6,414 bases of DNA from Oscillospiraceae bacterium (lineage in GTDB: Bacteria; Bacillota; Clostridia; Oscillospirales; Oscillospiraceae): contig JAFNXT010000309.1 of the NCBI GenBank assembly GCA_017378975.1, forward strand, positions 1-6,414, read 5' to 3'. The notes beneath the pieces are model-generated. The model was not told the DNA's origin. It did no database searches and saw only the letters and a program-made list of their open reading frames with translations. The position numbers and the translations under genes are program-made. Shown in pieces: positions 1-5,505 of this stretch. The first letter of the stretch is position 1, and every line of letters begins with the position of its first letter.

Positions 1-1104
1 GACGGCTCCATCGACCAGACTCAGCTCGATGCCATGGTAGACCTGGCGATCGCCAAGGGCGTGAACTATTTCGACACCGCCTGGCCCTACCACGGCGGCC
101 TGTCCGAATCCGCGATCGGCGCGTCTCTGGCCCGTTATCCCAGAGACAAGTGGTATTTGGCAGACAAATACCCCGGCCATCAGGTCAGCGAACGCTATGA
201 CCCCAAGGAAGTCTTCGAAGCCCAGCTGCAAAAATGCGGCGTGGACTATTTCGATTTCTATCTCCTGCATAATGTGTGCGAAAGCTCTCTGGAGGTCTAT
301 CTGGACCCCCGTTGGGGCATCATGGACTACTTCCTGGAGCAGAAGCGGCTGGGTAAGATCCGCCATCTGGGTTTCTCCACCCACGGCCGGGTGGAGCTGA
401 TCGACCGGTTTTTAGCGCTCTACGGCAAGGAGATGGAATTCTGCCAGATCCAGCTCAATTATCTGGACTGGACCATGCAGGACGCCAAGGGCAAATACGA
501 GCTTTTGGAGCGTCACGGCATCCCCGTCTGGGTCATGGAGCCCGTCCGGGGCGGCAAACTGGCGAAGCTGGGAGAAGCGGAGGAAAAGAAGCTCCGGGCC
601 CTGCGGCCTGAGGCCTCCACCGCCTCCTGGGGCTTCCGGTTCCTGCAGGACCTGCCCGGTGTCACCGTGGTCCTCAGTGGTATGTCGGACCTTTCCCAGA
701 TGGAGGACAACCTCCATACCTTCTCCGCGCCCCAGCCCCTGACCCCTCAGGAGCGGGAGCTCCTGCTGGAGCTGGCGGAAGGCATGAAGGACGCGATCCC
801 CTGTACCGCCTGCCGCTACTGCTGTGACGGCTGTCCCGCCGGGCTGGACATCCCCATGCTCCTGTCCGTGTGCACTGACCTGCGGTTCTGCCCCTCCATG
901 ATCACCGCCATGGCGGTCCATATGCTCCCGGAGGAGCAGAAGCCCTCTGCCTGTGTGGCCTGCGGCAAATGCGCCCAGATCTGCCCTCAGGGGATCGACA
1001 TCCCCCATATCATGGAGGAACTGGCCCAGCGTCTGTCCACCATCCCCAGTTGGGCCGAGGTCTGCCGCCAGCGTGAAGAAGAAGCCCGCCGCCTGAAGGG
1101 CTGA
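1..1104 (+). CDS. Aldo/keto reductase with C-terminal 2x[4Fe-4S] ferredoxin module (5' end outside window)
   Basis: The reading frame is open from base 1, so this is the C-terminal 367 residues of a longer protein; I estimate that about 25-40 N-terminal residues (first TIM-barrel strand) are missing. Numbering from the first codon, the AKR catalytic tetrad is visible: D25 and Y30 in FDTAWPYHGG, K56 in ADKYPG, and H90 in YLLHN. The barrel runs to about residue 255. A ferredoxin-like tail follows, with two CX2CX2CX3CP clusters: C268/C271/C274/C278 (plus an extra C275) and C318/C321/C324/C328, each followed by a G-[LI]-DIP turn. This architecture is known for 'predicted oxidoreductases of the aldo/keto reductase family' in anaerobes. 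The tail suggests electron transfer between the clusters and the active site rather than plain NAD(P)H chemistry, but the substrate is unknown. It is cytoplasmic, with no membrane segment. The stop lies 15 bases before the deacetylase start, so the two are probably co-transcribed although functionally unrelated. Confidence 0.95.
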   Translation, partial: DGSIDQTQLDAMVDLAIAKGVNYFDTAWPYHGGLSESAIGASLARYPRDKWYLADKYPGHQVSERYDPKEVFEAQLQKCGVDYFDFYLLHNVCESSLEVYLDPRWGIMDYFLEQKRLGKIRHLGFSTHGRVELIDRFLALYGKEMEFCQIQLNYLDWTMQDAKGKYELLERHGIPVWVMEPVRGGKLAKLGEAEEKKLRALRPEASTASWGFRFLQDLPGVTVVLSGMSDLSQMEDNLHTFSAPQPLTPQERELLLELAEGMKDAIPCTACRYCCDGCPAGLDIPMLLSVCTDLRFCPSMITAMAVHMLPEEQKPSACVACGKCAQICPQGIDIPHIMEELAQRLSTIPSWAEVCRQREEEARRLKG

Positions 1105-1119
1105 CGTCAAGGTGATGGT

Positions 1120-2175
1120 ATGAAAAAAAGACCCCTTTGCATCCTCCTGACCACTCTGACCGTCCTCCATGCCCTCTGGGGCTGTACGGGCGCCCCGGCA
1201 CCCACCGCTCCCTCCGAAACGGTCACTGTCCCTCCCACCACCGTACCGGAGCCCACAGAAACGCTCCCCACGGAGACCGCCCCCACAGGACCTCCCACCA
1301 CGGAGCCCCTGCCTACGGAGACCATCCCCACAGAGCCCCCCACCACGGAGCCTCCTACCATCCCCACCCAAACGATCCCCACAGACCCCGTACCCACAGA
1401 GCCTCCCATCACGGAGCCCTCCACGCCCACGGCACCCGCCCCTCCGAAGTACCCCTTCGAAGGCGCGCTCTACAGCCGCCAGACGCTGGAGACCATGGAC
1501 ATCACCCTCCACGGCTACGGTCAGGGGCTGGCGGTGGACCAGCGGAACCGCCCCCACGGGGCATTGGATGCACAGAAGAAGTGGGAAGGGTACGACGCAT
1601 GGTTCATCGGCCCCTTGGATACCCGGCTGTACCTGACCTTCGATGAAGGCTACGAGAACGGCTATACCCCCCAGATCCTGGACACCCTCAAAGAAAAAGA
1701 CGTGAAGGCGGTATTCTTCGTCACCAAAAGCTACTGCAAGCAGAATCCCGACCTGATCCGCCGTATGATCGACGAAGGCCACGCCTTGGGCAACCACTCC
1801 GTCCGTCACCTGTCCATGCCCACCCTGACCATCGACCAGATGGCCGACGAGATCATGGGTCTGCATACCTATGTGAAGGAGACCTTCGGCTACGAGATGC
1901 ATCTGTTCCGCCCGCCCATGGGTGAATATTCCCAGCTCTCTCTGGCGGTAGCCCAAAACCTGGGCTATAAGACCGTGGAATGGAGCTTCGCCTATTACGA
2001 CTACGACCCGGAGGACCAGCCCACCCCGGCGGCGGCCTATGACCGCATCGTGGGTGCCGCCCACAGCGGCGGCATCTTCCTGCTCCACGCGGTATCCCAG
2101 ACCAACACCGCGATCCTGGGCTCCGTGATCGATACCCTCCGTAGCGTCGGCTACGATCTGGCCCTCTTCGACTAA
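1120..2175 (+). CDS. pdaA: PdaA-like peptidoglycan (delta-lactam type) polysaccharide deacetylase, lipoprotein
   Basis: This 351-residue protein is predicted to de-N-acetylate peptidoglycan muramic acid outside the membrane. The start has a Shine-Dalgarno AAGGTGA at 1109-1115. Residues 1-21 are a lipoprotein signal ending in lipobox LWGC (lipidated C22). Residues 36-106 are a low-complexity Thr/Pro/Glu stalk, and the NodB-type catalytic domain runs from about 115 to 351. The NodB motifs are TFDEGY 173-178 (catalytic-base candidate D175), NHSVRH (metal ligands H226 and H230), RPPMG from R264, an aromatic strand around W288, and LLH with H323. The segments YLTFD-x-GYENGYT, FFVT and LLH-x-VS-x-x-N match what I recall of Bacillus subtilis PdaA, which makes the muramic delta-lactam of spore cortex. 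E176 replaces the second Asp/Asn of that motif. Family assignment is firm; the pdaA symbol and a sporulation role are inferred, and the long stalk could instead suit a vegetative wall enzyme. Confidence 0.9.
   Translation: MKKRPLCILLTTLTVLHALWGCTGAPAPTAPSETVTVPPTTVPEPTETLPTETAPTGPPTTEPLPTETIPTEPPTTEPPTIPTQTIPTDPVPTEPPITEPSTPTAPAPPKYPFEGALYSRQTLETMDITLHGYGQGLAVDQRNRPHGALDAQKKWEGYDAWFIGPLDTRLYLTFDEGYENGYTPQILDTLKEKDVKAVFFVTKSYCKQNPDLIRRMIDEGHALGNHSVRHLSMPTLTIDQMADEIMGLHTYVKETFGYEMHLFRPPMGEYSQLSLAVAQNLGYKTVEWSFAYYDYDPEDQPTPAAAYDRIVGAAHSGGIFLLHAVSQTNTAILGSVIDTLRSVGYDLALFD
1225..1437 (+). repeat. Low-complexity Thr/Pro/Glu-coding stalk repeat inside the deacetylase gene
   Basis: This stretch is built from irregular copies of short units such as CCCACGGAG and CCTCCCACCACGGAGCC (for example near 1291-1308 and the diverged copy at 1335-1353). 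It encodes runs of TEPPTTEP and PTETIPTE type, residues 36-106 of the lipoprotein. No residue is aromatic and almost none is large and hydrophobic, which fits an extended, disordered wall-spanning linker between the lipid anchor and the catalytic domain. Copy number in such repeats often varies between strains. Confidence 0.8.
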
Positions 2176-2197
2176 AAACGATGTCATCGTCACAAAA

Positions 2198-2236
2198 AAA
2201 CAGGACGTGTTGCGGCTTGTGCAACACGTCCTGTTT
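2198..2236. terminator. Intrinsic terminator hairpin between convergent transcription units
   Basis: A perfect 16-bp inverted repeat (2198-2213 with 2221-2236) has a 7-base loop. It lies between the plus-strand deacetylase stop (2175) and the minus-strand lipoprotein stop (2249). Read on the minus strand, the stem runs straight into seven T (2194-2200 complement), a classical rho-independent terminator. On the plus strand the tail is only TTTCTAT, so termination of the deacetylase transcript would be weaker but plausible. Confidence 0.9.
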
Positions 2237-2248
2237 CTATCTCCTCGA

Positions 2249-3496
2249 TCAATTGGTGGGATACTTCCCCATCACAAGGGCCAGCACCATGACCAGCCCC
2301 TTCCACTGCTCCTCCGTCAGCTGGGACATATGAGTGTACTCCGGGATCTGGGGGAACTCTCCCTCGACACCGGCCTCGAAGCTCACCGTCGCGTCCAGCA
2401 CACGCTCTTCCCCATCCTTCCGGAGGGTGGCGATGTAAAGCTGGAAGATATCCTCCTTGTAACGGAGCATACCGTCCATCACAGAGGTCTGGCCTTCGTT
2501 GTCCACATCCAGCGTGAACCGCTGGGTCTGCTTGTCATGCTCAAAGGCGGCACGGTACTTCTGGATCTCGATGCCCTCGCCGTCACCGGTGATCGTCAGA
2601 TACGCGGTGGTCTTGGCATCGCTGTCCTCCACGTTCAGTTGGACCTTCATGAAGGCCACCACCTGACTGCCATCCAAAGACTGGATGTCCAGCGTATACT
2701 TCCCGGAGGCGGCGGTGTCCTTGCCCAGCGTCAGGATCAGGCCGATGTCGCCGGGGTTCCCGTTCACGGTGCCCCGCAGACGACAATCGATACTCATGAT
2801 ATGCTCCGTCTCCGGATGGATGTTCACCGCCACACCGGCCGCCAGCTCCATGGTCTCCGGCAGTCCCAGCATGGCACGAAGCTGTGCCACGTCAAGCTGG
2901 AAGGAGACCACGATGGCCTCCACCTCTTCACCGGCCACACGTGCCTTGTCCATCTTGCCATTGAGCTGCAGTCCGTCCAAAGCCCCCGCCAGATCCTTGC
3001 GGAGCTTGCTCAGCGCGCCCAAAGCCCCCAGCATGCCCCCACCCTGTCCGTAGCTCTGGGGATCGATCCCCATGAGCCCCCAGACCGGAACGTCCTTCAG
3101 GTCCTCCAGCTTGGCGCCGTAGGCCCGGTCGCCCAAAAGGGACGGGAACATCAATGCCAGCTCCTGATCTTTTTTGATCAGGCTCAGTTGCCACTGCTGC
3201 CCCTCCGGTCCCAGCTTCATATAGTTGGCAAAGCCGCCGGCGGCCTGATCGATGTAGGTCACGCTTTCCAGATAACCGAACGCGTCCACCGAGATCCGGC
3301 CCTTTTCCATGGCCCCCAGCACCGCGCTGAAGTCCGGACCGATCCGCTCCATCATGGCAGAGGTCTTCTCCACCGAATCCAGCAGTTGCCGCAAAGGCTC
3401 CTTGTCCAGCGTCTTCTCCTTACCACAGCCGGTGAGCAGCAGGCCAAAACACAGCACCGCCGCCAGCACCAGCGCCAAAATACGTTTCATTTCCAT
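2249..3496 (-). CDS. Lipoprotein of unknown function, 415 residues
   Basis: The start at 3496 is set by AGGAGG 7 bases upstream; a second Met two codons later is less well placed. Residues 1-23 are a lipoprotein signal (KR, then a leucine-rich core) ending in lipobox LTGC with C24 as the lipidation site. After it comes a charged, probably helical part (about 25-100) with segments such as RQLLDSVEKTSAMMERI. The rest is mostly alternating polar/hydrophobic sequence likely to form beta strands (about 190-385), including GKYTLDIQ, RFTLDVDN and FQLYIATL, and the tail is a hydrophobic helix around WKGLVMVLALVM. I do not recognise a named family; the fold could resemble beta-rich extracellular carrier or sensor lipoproteins, but no motif proves this. 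It is the second gene of a two-gene minus-strand unit, 36 bases after the membrane protein at 3533-3952, and is followed by the terminator at 2198-2236. Confidence 0.85.
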   Translation of the reverse strand: MEMKRILALVLAAVLCFGLLLTGCGKEKTLDKEPLRQLLDSVEKTSAMMERIGPDFSAVLGAMEKGRISVDAFGYLESVTYIDQAAGGFANYMKLGPEGQQWQLSLIKKDQELALMFPSLLGDRAYGAKLEDLKDVPVWGLMGIDPQSYGQGGGMLGALGALSKLRKDLAGALDGLQLNGKMDKARVAGEEVEAIVVSFQLDVAQLRAMLGLPETMELAAGVAVNIHPETEHIMSIDCRLRGTVNGNPGDIGLILTLGKDTAASGKYTLDIQSLDGSQVVAFMKVQLNVEDSDAKTTAYLTITGDGEGIEIQKYRAAFEHDKQTQRFTLDVDNEGQTSVMDGMLRYKEDIFQLYIATLRKDGEERVLDATVSFEAGVEGEFPQIPEYTHMSQLTEEQWKGLVMVLALVMGKYPTN

Positions 3497-3532
3497 GGTC
3501 GTCCCTCCTATGAGATATCCTCCACCAACAGA

Positions 3533-3952
3533 TCAGGCAGGATACACGTTGGTGAACCAGATCAGCACCGGCAGGATCAGGGTGAACACACTGATCAGCC
3601 AGGGGAACACCGTCTTTTTCGAGCAGACCGTCAGCAGGATGCACAGCGCGGTGATGCCAAGAGGACCGAAGACCGCAATGGTCTTGGGCACCAGAACGGC
3701 GAAATCGCCACTGGTCTGGAGCATGAGCCCCACGCTGTCCGGGAGCCGGTCCATGTTCTTCATGGCCAGCAGGATCGCCGCCACCGCCACAGGCACGGAC
3801 AGCAGCACCGCACGAAGCCGGAACAGATAGGATCCTGTGGTCTTCAGGACCTTCCCTGTCCCTCCCAGCACCTTCCCGGTACCTTCCCGGAAGGGCTTGG
3901 TCTTATCACAAAACCGGTCCCATTTCTCACCGATCCCAGTAAACATGCCCAT
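3533..3952 (-). CDS. Small membrane protein of unknown function, three predicted helices
   Basis: The 139-residue product starts at 3952, with GGAGG (complement of 3961-3965) 8 bases upstream. The N-terminal 47 residues are polar and basic and contain a tandem GTGKVL (residues 24-29 and 31-36), coded by near-identical 10-base units 21 bases apart. Three hydrophobic segments follow: about 48-64 (AVLLSVPVAVAAILLAM), 88-109, and 115-136 (ending IWFTNVYPA). The positive charge of the N-terminal region favours a cytoplasmic N terminus. There is no enzymatic motif and I do not recognise the family. It is the first gene of a minus-strand pair with the downstream lipoprotein (36-base gap) and is driven by the promoter at 3985-4013. 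A membrane platform for the lipoprotein is possible but only inferred from order. Confidence 0.8.
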   Translation of the reverse strand: MGMFTGIGEKWDRFCDKTKPFREGTGKVLGGTGKVLKTTGSYLFRLRAVLLSVPVAVAAILLAMKNMDRLPDSVGLMLQTSGDFAVLVPKTIAVFGPLGITALCILLTVCSKKTVFPWLISVFTLILPVLIWFTNVYPA

Positions 3953-3984
3953 CTCTCGAACCTCCGCACTTTACATGATATCTA

Positions 3985-4013
3985 ATCATACCACACCGGA
4001 CACCGGGATGCAA
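3985..4013 (-). promoter_or_regulatory. Predicted housekeeping sigma promoter for the membrane protein/lipoprotein unit
   Basis: On the minus strand there is a -35 TTGCAT (complement of 4008-4013), a 17-base spacer, and a -10 TATGAT (complement of 3985-3990). The -10 ends about 32 bases before the ATG at 3952, with the GGAGG RBS between. Spacing and hexamers are near consensus for sigma-A. Confidence 0.75.
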
Positions 4014-4054
4014 GATGCAGAATTTTCCCGAAAGAAGTCATAAGGTACGTTTTA

Positions 4055-4082
4055 TTGGACTCAGCCCATGATATCCTATAAT
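4055..4082 (+). promoter_or_regulatory. Predicted housekeeping sigma promoter for the 51-residue membrane protein
   Basis: A -35 TTGGAC (4055-4060), a 16-base spacer and a perfect -10 TATAAT (4077-4082) lie 28 bases before the ATG at 4111. It is divergent from the promoter at 3985-4013, with 41 bases between the two -35 boxes where a shared regulator could bind. Confidence 0.75.
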
Positions 4083-4110
4083 CAGAAAACGAACTGAGGA
4101 GGATACCATC

Positions 4111-4266
4111 ATGAAAACAGCCACCGTCCGCCGTCCGATCCCCCGTTACCCCAACGCCGCCGACCACCGTTATTACCTGCGCAAGCTGGTGGACGGTGCC
4201 CTGTCCGTGGCCGTGGGCCTCGGTGCCACCGTCGCTTTCCTGTACCTCTACCTGTTCCTTGGCTGA
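4111..4266 (+). CDS. Small single-pass membrane protein, 51 residues
   Basis: This short frame is supported by its own signals: a strong promoter (4055-4082), an AGGAGG RBS at 4097-4102 with 8 bases to the ATG, and GC-rich third codon positions matching the neighbouring genes. The product begins MKTATVRRPIPRYPNAADHR, a basic and polar 20-residue head. After YYLRKLVD comes a hydrophobic stretch from about residue 29 to 50 (ALSVAVGLGATVAFLYLYLFL) that ends one residue before the stop. A cytoplasmic N terminus with the helix buried to the C terminus is the likely topology. I do not recognise a family. It stands alone as a transcript and is followed by the hairpin-rich repeat at 4281-4373, whose T tracts may end the message. 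Confidence 0.7.
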   Translation: MKTATVRRPIPRYPNAADHRYYLRKLVDGALSVAVGLGATVAFLYLYLFLG

Positions 4267-4280
4267 GCCCATGATCTGAC

Positions 4281-4380
4281 CGTTGTCATCGCGAGGAGGC
4301 CCCAAAGGGCCGACGTGGCGACCCCCACCAAACACCGGAGGGGATCGCCACGTTTTACGTTCCAGACGATGATCTTTTTT
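4281..4380. repeat. Compound inverted-repeat element (REP-like dispersed repeat), possible terminator
   Basis: Three nested or adjacent hairpins fit together. The outer arms TCATCG (4286-4291) and CGATGA (4367-4372) pair. A small hairpin GGCCC-CAAA-GGGCC sits at 4298-4311. A larger one pairs ACGTGGCGA (4313-4321) with TCGCCACGT (4345-4353), extended by CCCC/GGGG with one bulged base. The wording (TCATCGCGAGGAGGCC ... GACGTGGCGA ... TCGCCACG) resembles the short dispersed intergenic repeats I recall from Oscillospiraceae and other Clostridia genomes; that is memory, not a search. The inner hairpin is followed by TTTT (4353-4356) and the outer one by six T (4375-4380), so on the plus strand it could also terminate the 51-residue gene. 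It sits between two convergent genes. Confidence 0.6.
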
Positions 4381-4383
4381 CTC

Positions 4384-4854
4384 TTACCGGATGAGCTGAC
4401 AGTCCAGGATCTTCCCGTCCGCCACTTCCAGCACCGCCGCACTGCCACCGTTGTATCCGGCACTGCCGGGGTTCACGATCCAAAGCCCGTCCTCATAACG
4501 GCACAAAGGCTCGTGGGTATGACCGAACAGCACCGCCTGCGACCCGGTGATCCTCGCGTCCCGGATCAGGGCTCCCAGACCGCTCTTGACCTGATGCAGA
4601 TGCCCATGGGTCATGAAAAGCTTCACACCGCAGACCTTCTCCACCAGCGTTTCCGCCGCCCACACCGGCCCCCGGTAGCGATCACAGTTACCGGGCACCC
4701 GATAGAACCGAAGCCCGGGATATTCCTCAGCCATGACCTCCCCATCATCATAATAGTCTCCCAAATGGATCACCGCGTCAGGCTCCACCTTATCGATGCA
4801 CCGGCGCATGAAGCTCAGGGCAGAATGGGAGTCTGACAAAACTAATATCTTCAT
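4384..4854 (-). CDS. YfcE/MJ0936-type metallophosphoesterase
   Basis: The 156-residue product is a compact calcineurin-like phosphoesterase, a two-metal-dependent hydrolase of phosphodiesters, and is cytoplasmic. All family motifs are visible in order: DSH with D8 and H10, GD with D33, GNCD with N57, the HGH pair H83/H85, and GHTH with H112/H114. The length is typical for the stand-alone YfcE/MJ0936 group, many members of which cleave model phosphodiesters in vitro with unknown natural substrate. The start at 4854 follows a GGAAGGTG Shine-Dalgarno about 5 bases upstream. Transcription probably begins from the minus-strand promoter at 4901-4929. It is divergent from the small-protein cassette at 4934 and shares its control region. 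Many homologues lie beside nucleotide-metabolism genes such as the inosine triphosphatase gene; that partner is not visible here. Confidence 0.92.
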   Translation of the reverse strand: MKILVLSDSHSALSFMRRCIDKVEPDAVIHLGDYYDDGEVMAEEYPGLRFYRVPGNCDRYRGPVWAAETLVEKVCGVKLFMTHGHLHQVKSGLGALIRDARITGSQAVLFGHTHEPLCRYEDGLWIVNPGSAGYNGGSAAVLEVADGKILDCQLIR

Positions 4855-4900
4855 GGTTCACCTTCCCTCTCCTCACAGCATAGGATGATATCGTACCACC

Positions 4901-4929
4901 ATTATATCAGCAGATCCCACAGGAGGCAA
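4901..4929 (-). promoter_or_regulatory. Predicted housekeeping sigma promoter for the phosphoesterase, overlapping the divergent gene's RBS
   Basis: On the minus strand there is a -35 TTGCCT (complement of 4924-4929), a 17-base spacer and a perfect -10 TATAAT (complement of 4901-4906), ending 46 bases before the ATG at 4854. The -35 box overlaps the plus-strand AGGAGG at 4921-4926 that serves the gene starting at 4934. Confidence 0.7.
4921..4926 (+). promoter_or_regulatory. Ribosome binding site AGGAGG deciding the start at 4934
   Basis: AGGAGG is 7 bases before ATG 4934 and 10 before ATG 4937, favouring the first. An ATG at 4929 is too close and reaches a stop after two codons. Confidence 0.8.
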
Positions 4930-4933
4930 TGGA

Positions 4934-5170
4934 ATGATGCGAAATTCTGGAGATATTTCTATGGAAGAAGCCTTCCGGCTGGCCAACAGCGAGACCGGGC
5001 AACAACTGTTCCGGCTCCTGCAGTCTCAGGATGCCACAGCGGTGGACCGGGCCATGGCGCAGGCTGCCGCCGGAGATCCCGCCGCCGCGAAACAGGCCCT
5101 GTCCGGGCTCCTGACCTCCCCGGAGGTCCTTGCCATGCTGGAGCGGCTCAGGAGGGGAAGCGATGGATGA
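4934..5170 (+). CDS. Small helical protein of unknown function, first gene of a three-gene cassette
   Basis: The 78-residue product is rich in Ala, Leu and Gln and should be almost entirely helical. After a short head (MMRNSGDISM) come three likely amphipathic helices: about 10-31 (EEAFRLANSETGQQLFRLLQ), 35-47, and 49-74 (PAAAKQALSGLL, then SPEVLAMLERLRR). There is no signal peptide, membrane segment or cysteine, so it is probably cytoplasmic. I do not recognise a named family, though small proteins of this type occur in gut Clostridia. The stop overlaps the start of the next gene by 8 bases, which indicates translational coupling and joint action. The plus-strand promoter is not obvious; the weak candidate TTCACC-18-TAGGAT (4857-4886) would overlap the divergent phosphoesterase leader. 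Confidence 0.75.
   Translation: MMRNSGDISMEEAFRLANSETGQQLFRLLQSQDATAVDRAMAQAAAGDPAAAKQALSGLLTSPEVLAMLERLRRGSDG
5150..5155 (+). promoter_or_regulatory. Ribosome binding site AGGAGG deciding the start at 5163
   Basis: AGGAGG lies inside the end of the preceding gene and 7 bases before ATG 5163. The longer frame opening at ATG 5130 has no RBS at that spacing, and its extra 11 residues are a shadow of the upstream coding sequence. Confidence 0.8.
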
Positions 5171-5489
5171 CCTGCAAGGGAAGCTGGATGCAATGCTCTC
5201 CGACCCCCAGACCATGCAAAAGATCATGGGGCTTGCCCGATCTCTGGGCGGCACCACCGACCCTTCACCCACTTCCGCCCCGGAAAACCTCCCGGCGATC
5301 GATCCGGGCATGCTCCGGAAGCTGTCCGGTCTGGCCCGGGGCGGCACCATCGACAAAAACCAGCAGGCCCTCCTCCGTGCCCTGACCCCCTACCTCAGCC
5401 GGGAGCGGATCGGGAAGCTGGAAAAAGCCATGCGGGCCGCCGGTCTGGCCCGTATGGCCGCCGGGGCACTTTCGGTCCCAGACCGCTGA
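5163..5489 (+). CDS. Small helical protein of unknown function with an internal duplication, second cassette gene
   Basis: The 108-residue product starts at the ATG served by AGGAGG 5150-5155 and overlaps the upstream gene by 8 bases. It has an internal repeat: residues 14-33 (DPQTMQKIMGLARSLGGTTD) align with 47-64 (DPGMLRKLSGLARGGTID), sharing DP, a K four to five residues on, GLAR, GGT and D, with a two-residue gap. A Pro-rich linker (33-48) separates the copies. The C-terminal third (66-103) is a basic helical region containing QQALLRALTPYLSRERIGKLEKAM. It has no signal peptide, transmembrane segment or cysteine and is probably cytoplasmic. I do not recognise a named family. The DP-plus-helix blocks faintly recall DP/STI1-like helical repeats, but that is only a resemblance. 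Confidence 0.8.
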   Translation: MDDLQGKLDAMLSDPQTMQKIMGLARSLGGTTDPSPTSAPENLPAIDPGMLRKLSGLARGGTIDKNQQALLRALTPYLSRERIGKLEKAMRAAGLARMAAGALSVPDR

Positions 5490-5505
5490 AAGGCAGGGAA
5501 AGATC

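Noticed and set aside
1102..1109. Palindrome TGACGTCA at the end of the reductase gene as an operator.
   Set aside because: It overlaps the stop codon and RBS region, is only 8 bases and has no second copy or promoter nearby.
412..2193. Long 593-residue open frame on the minus strand opposite the reductase and deacetylase genes.
   Set aside because: It is Gly/Arg/His-rich with no recognisable domain, crosses two confident plus-strand genes and their junction, and is explained by GC-rich third positions and the absence of stops opposite the TPE repeat.
2207..3985. Long 592-residue open frame on the plus strand opposite the lipoprotein and membrane-protein genes.
   Set aside because: It is His/Gln/Arg-rich low-information sequence, begins inside the terminator hairpin and ends within the divergent promoter; the minus-strand genes have signal peptides, RBSs and a promoter.
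4063..4275. 10-base direct repeat AGCCCATGAT (4063-4072 and 4266-4275) flanking the 51-residue gene, considered as a target-site duplication or attachment repeat.
   Set aside because: One copy is partly promoter and the other starts at the stop codon; there are no inverted ends, no recombinase, and a 10-base match alone could be chance.
5130..5162. Longer start for the second cassette gene at ATG 5130.
   Set aside because: The extra residues (MPCWSGSGGEA) read out of phase through the preceding gene; AGGAGG at 5150 with 7-base spacing fixes the start at 5163.
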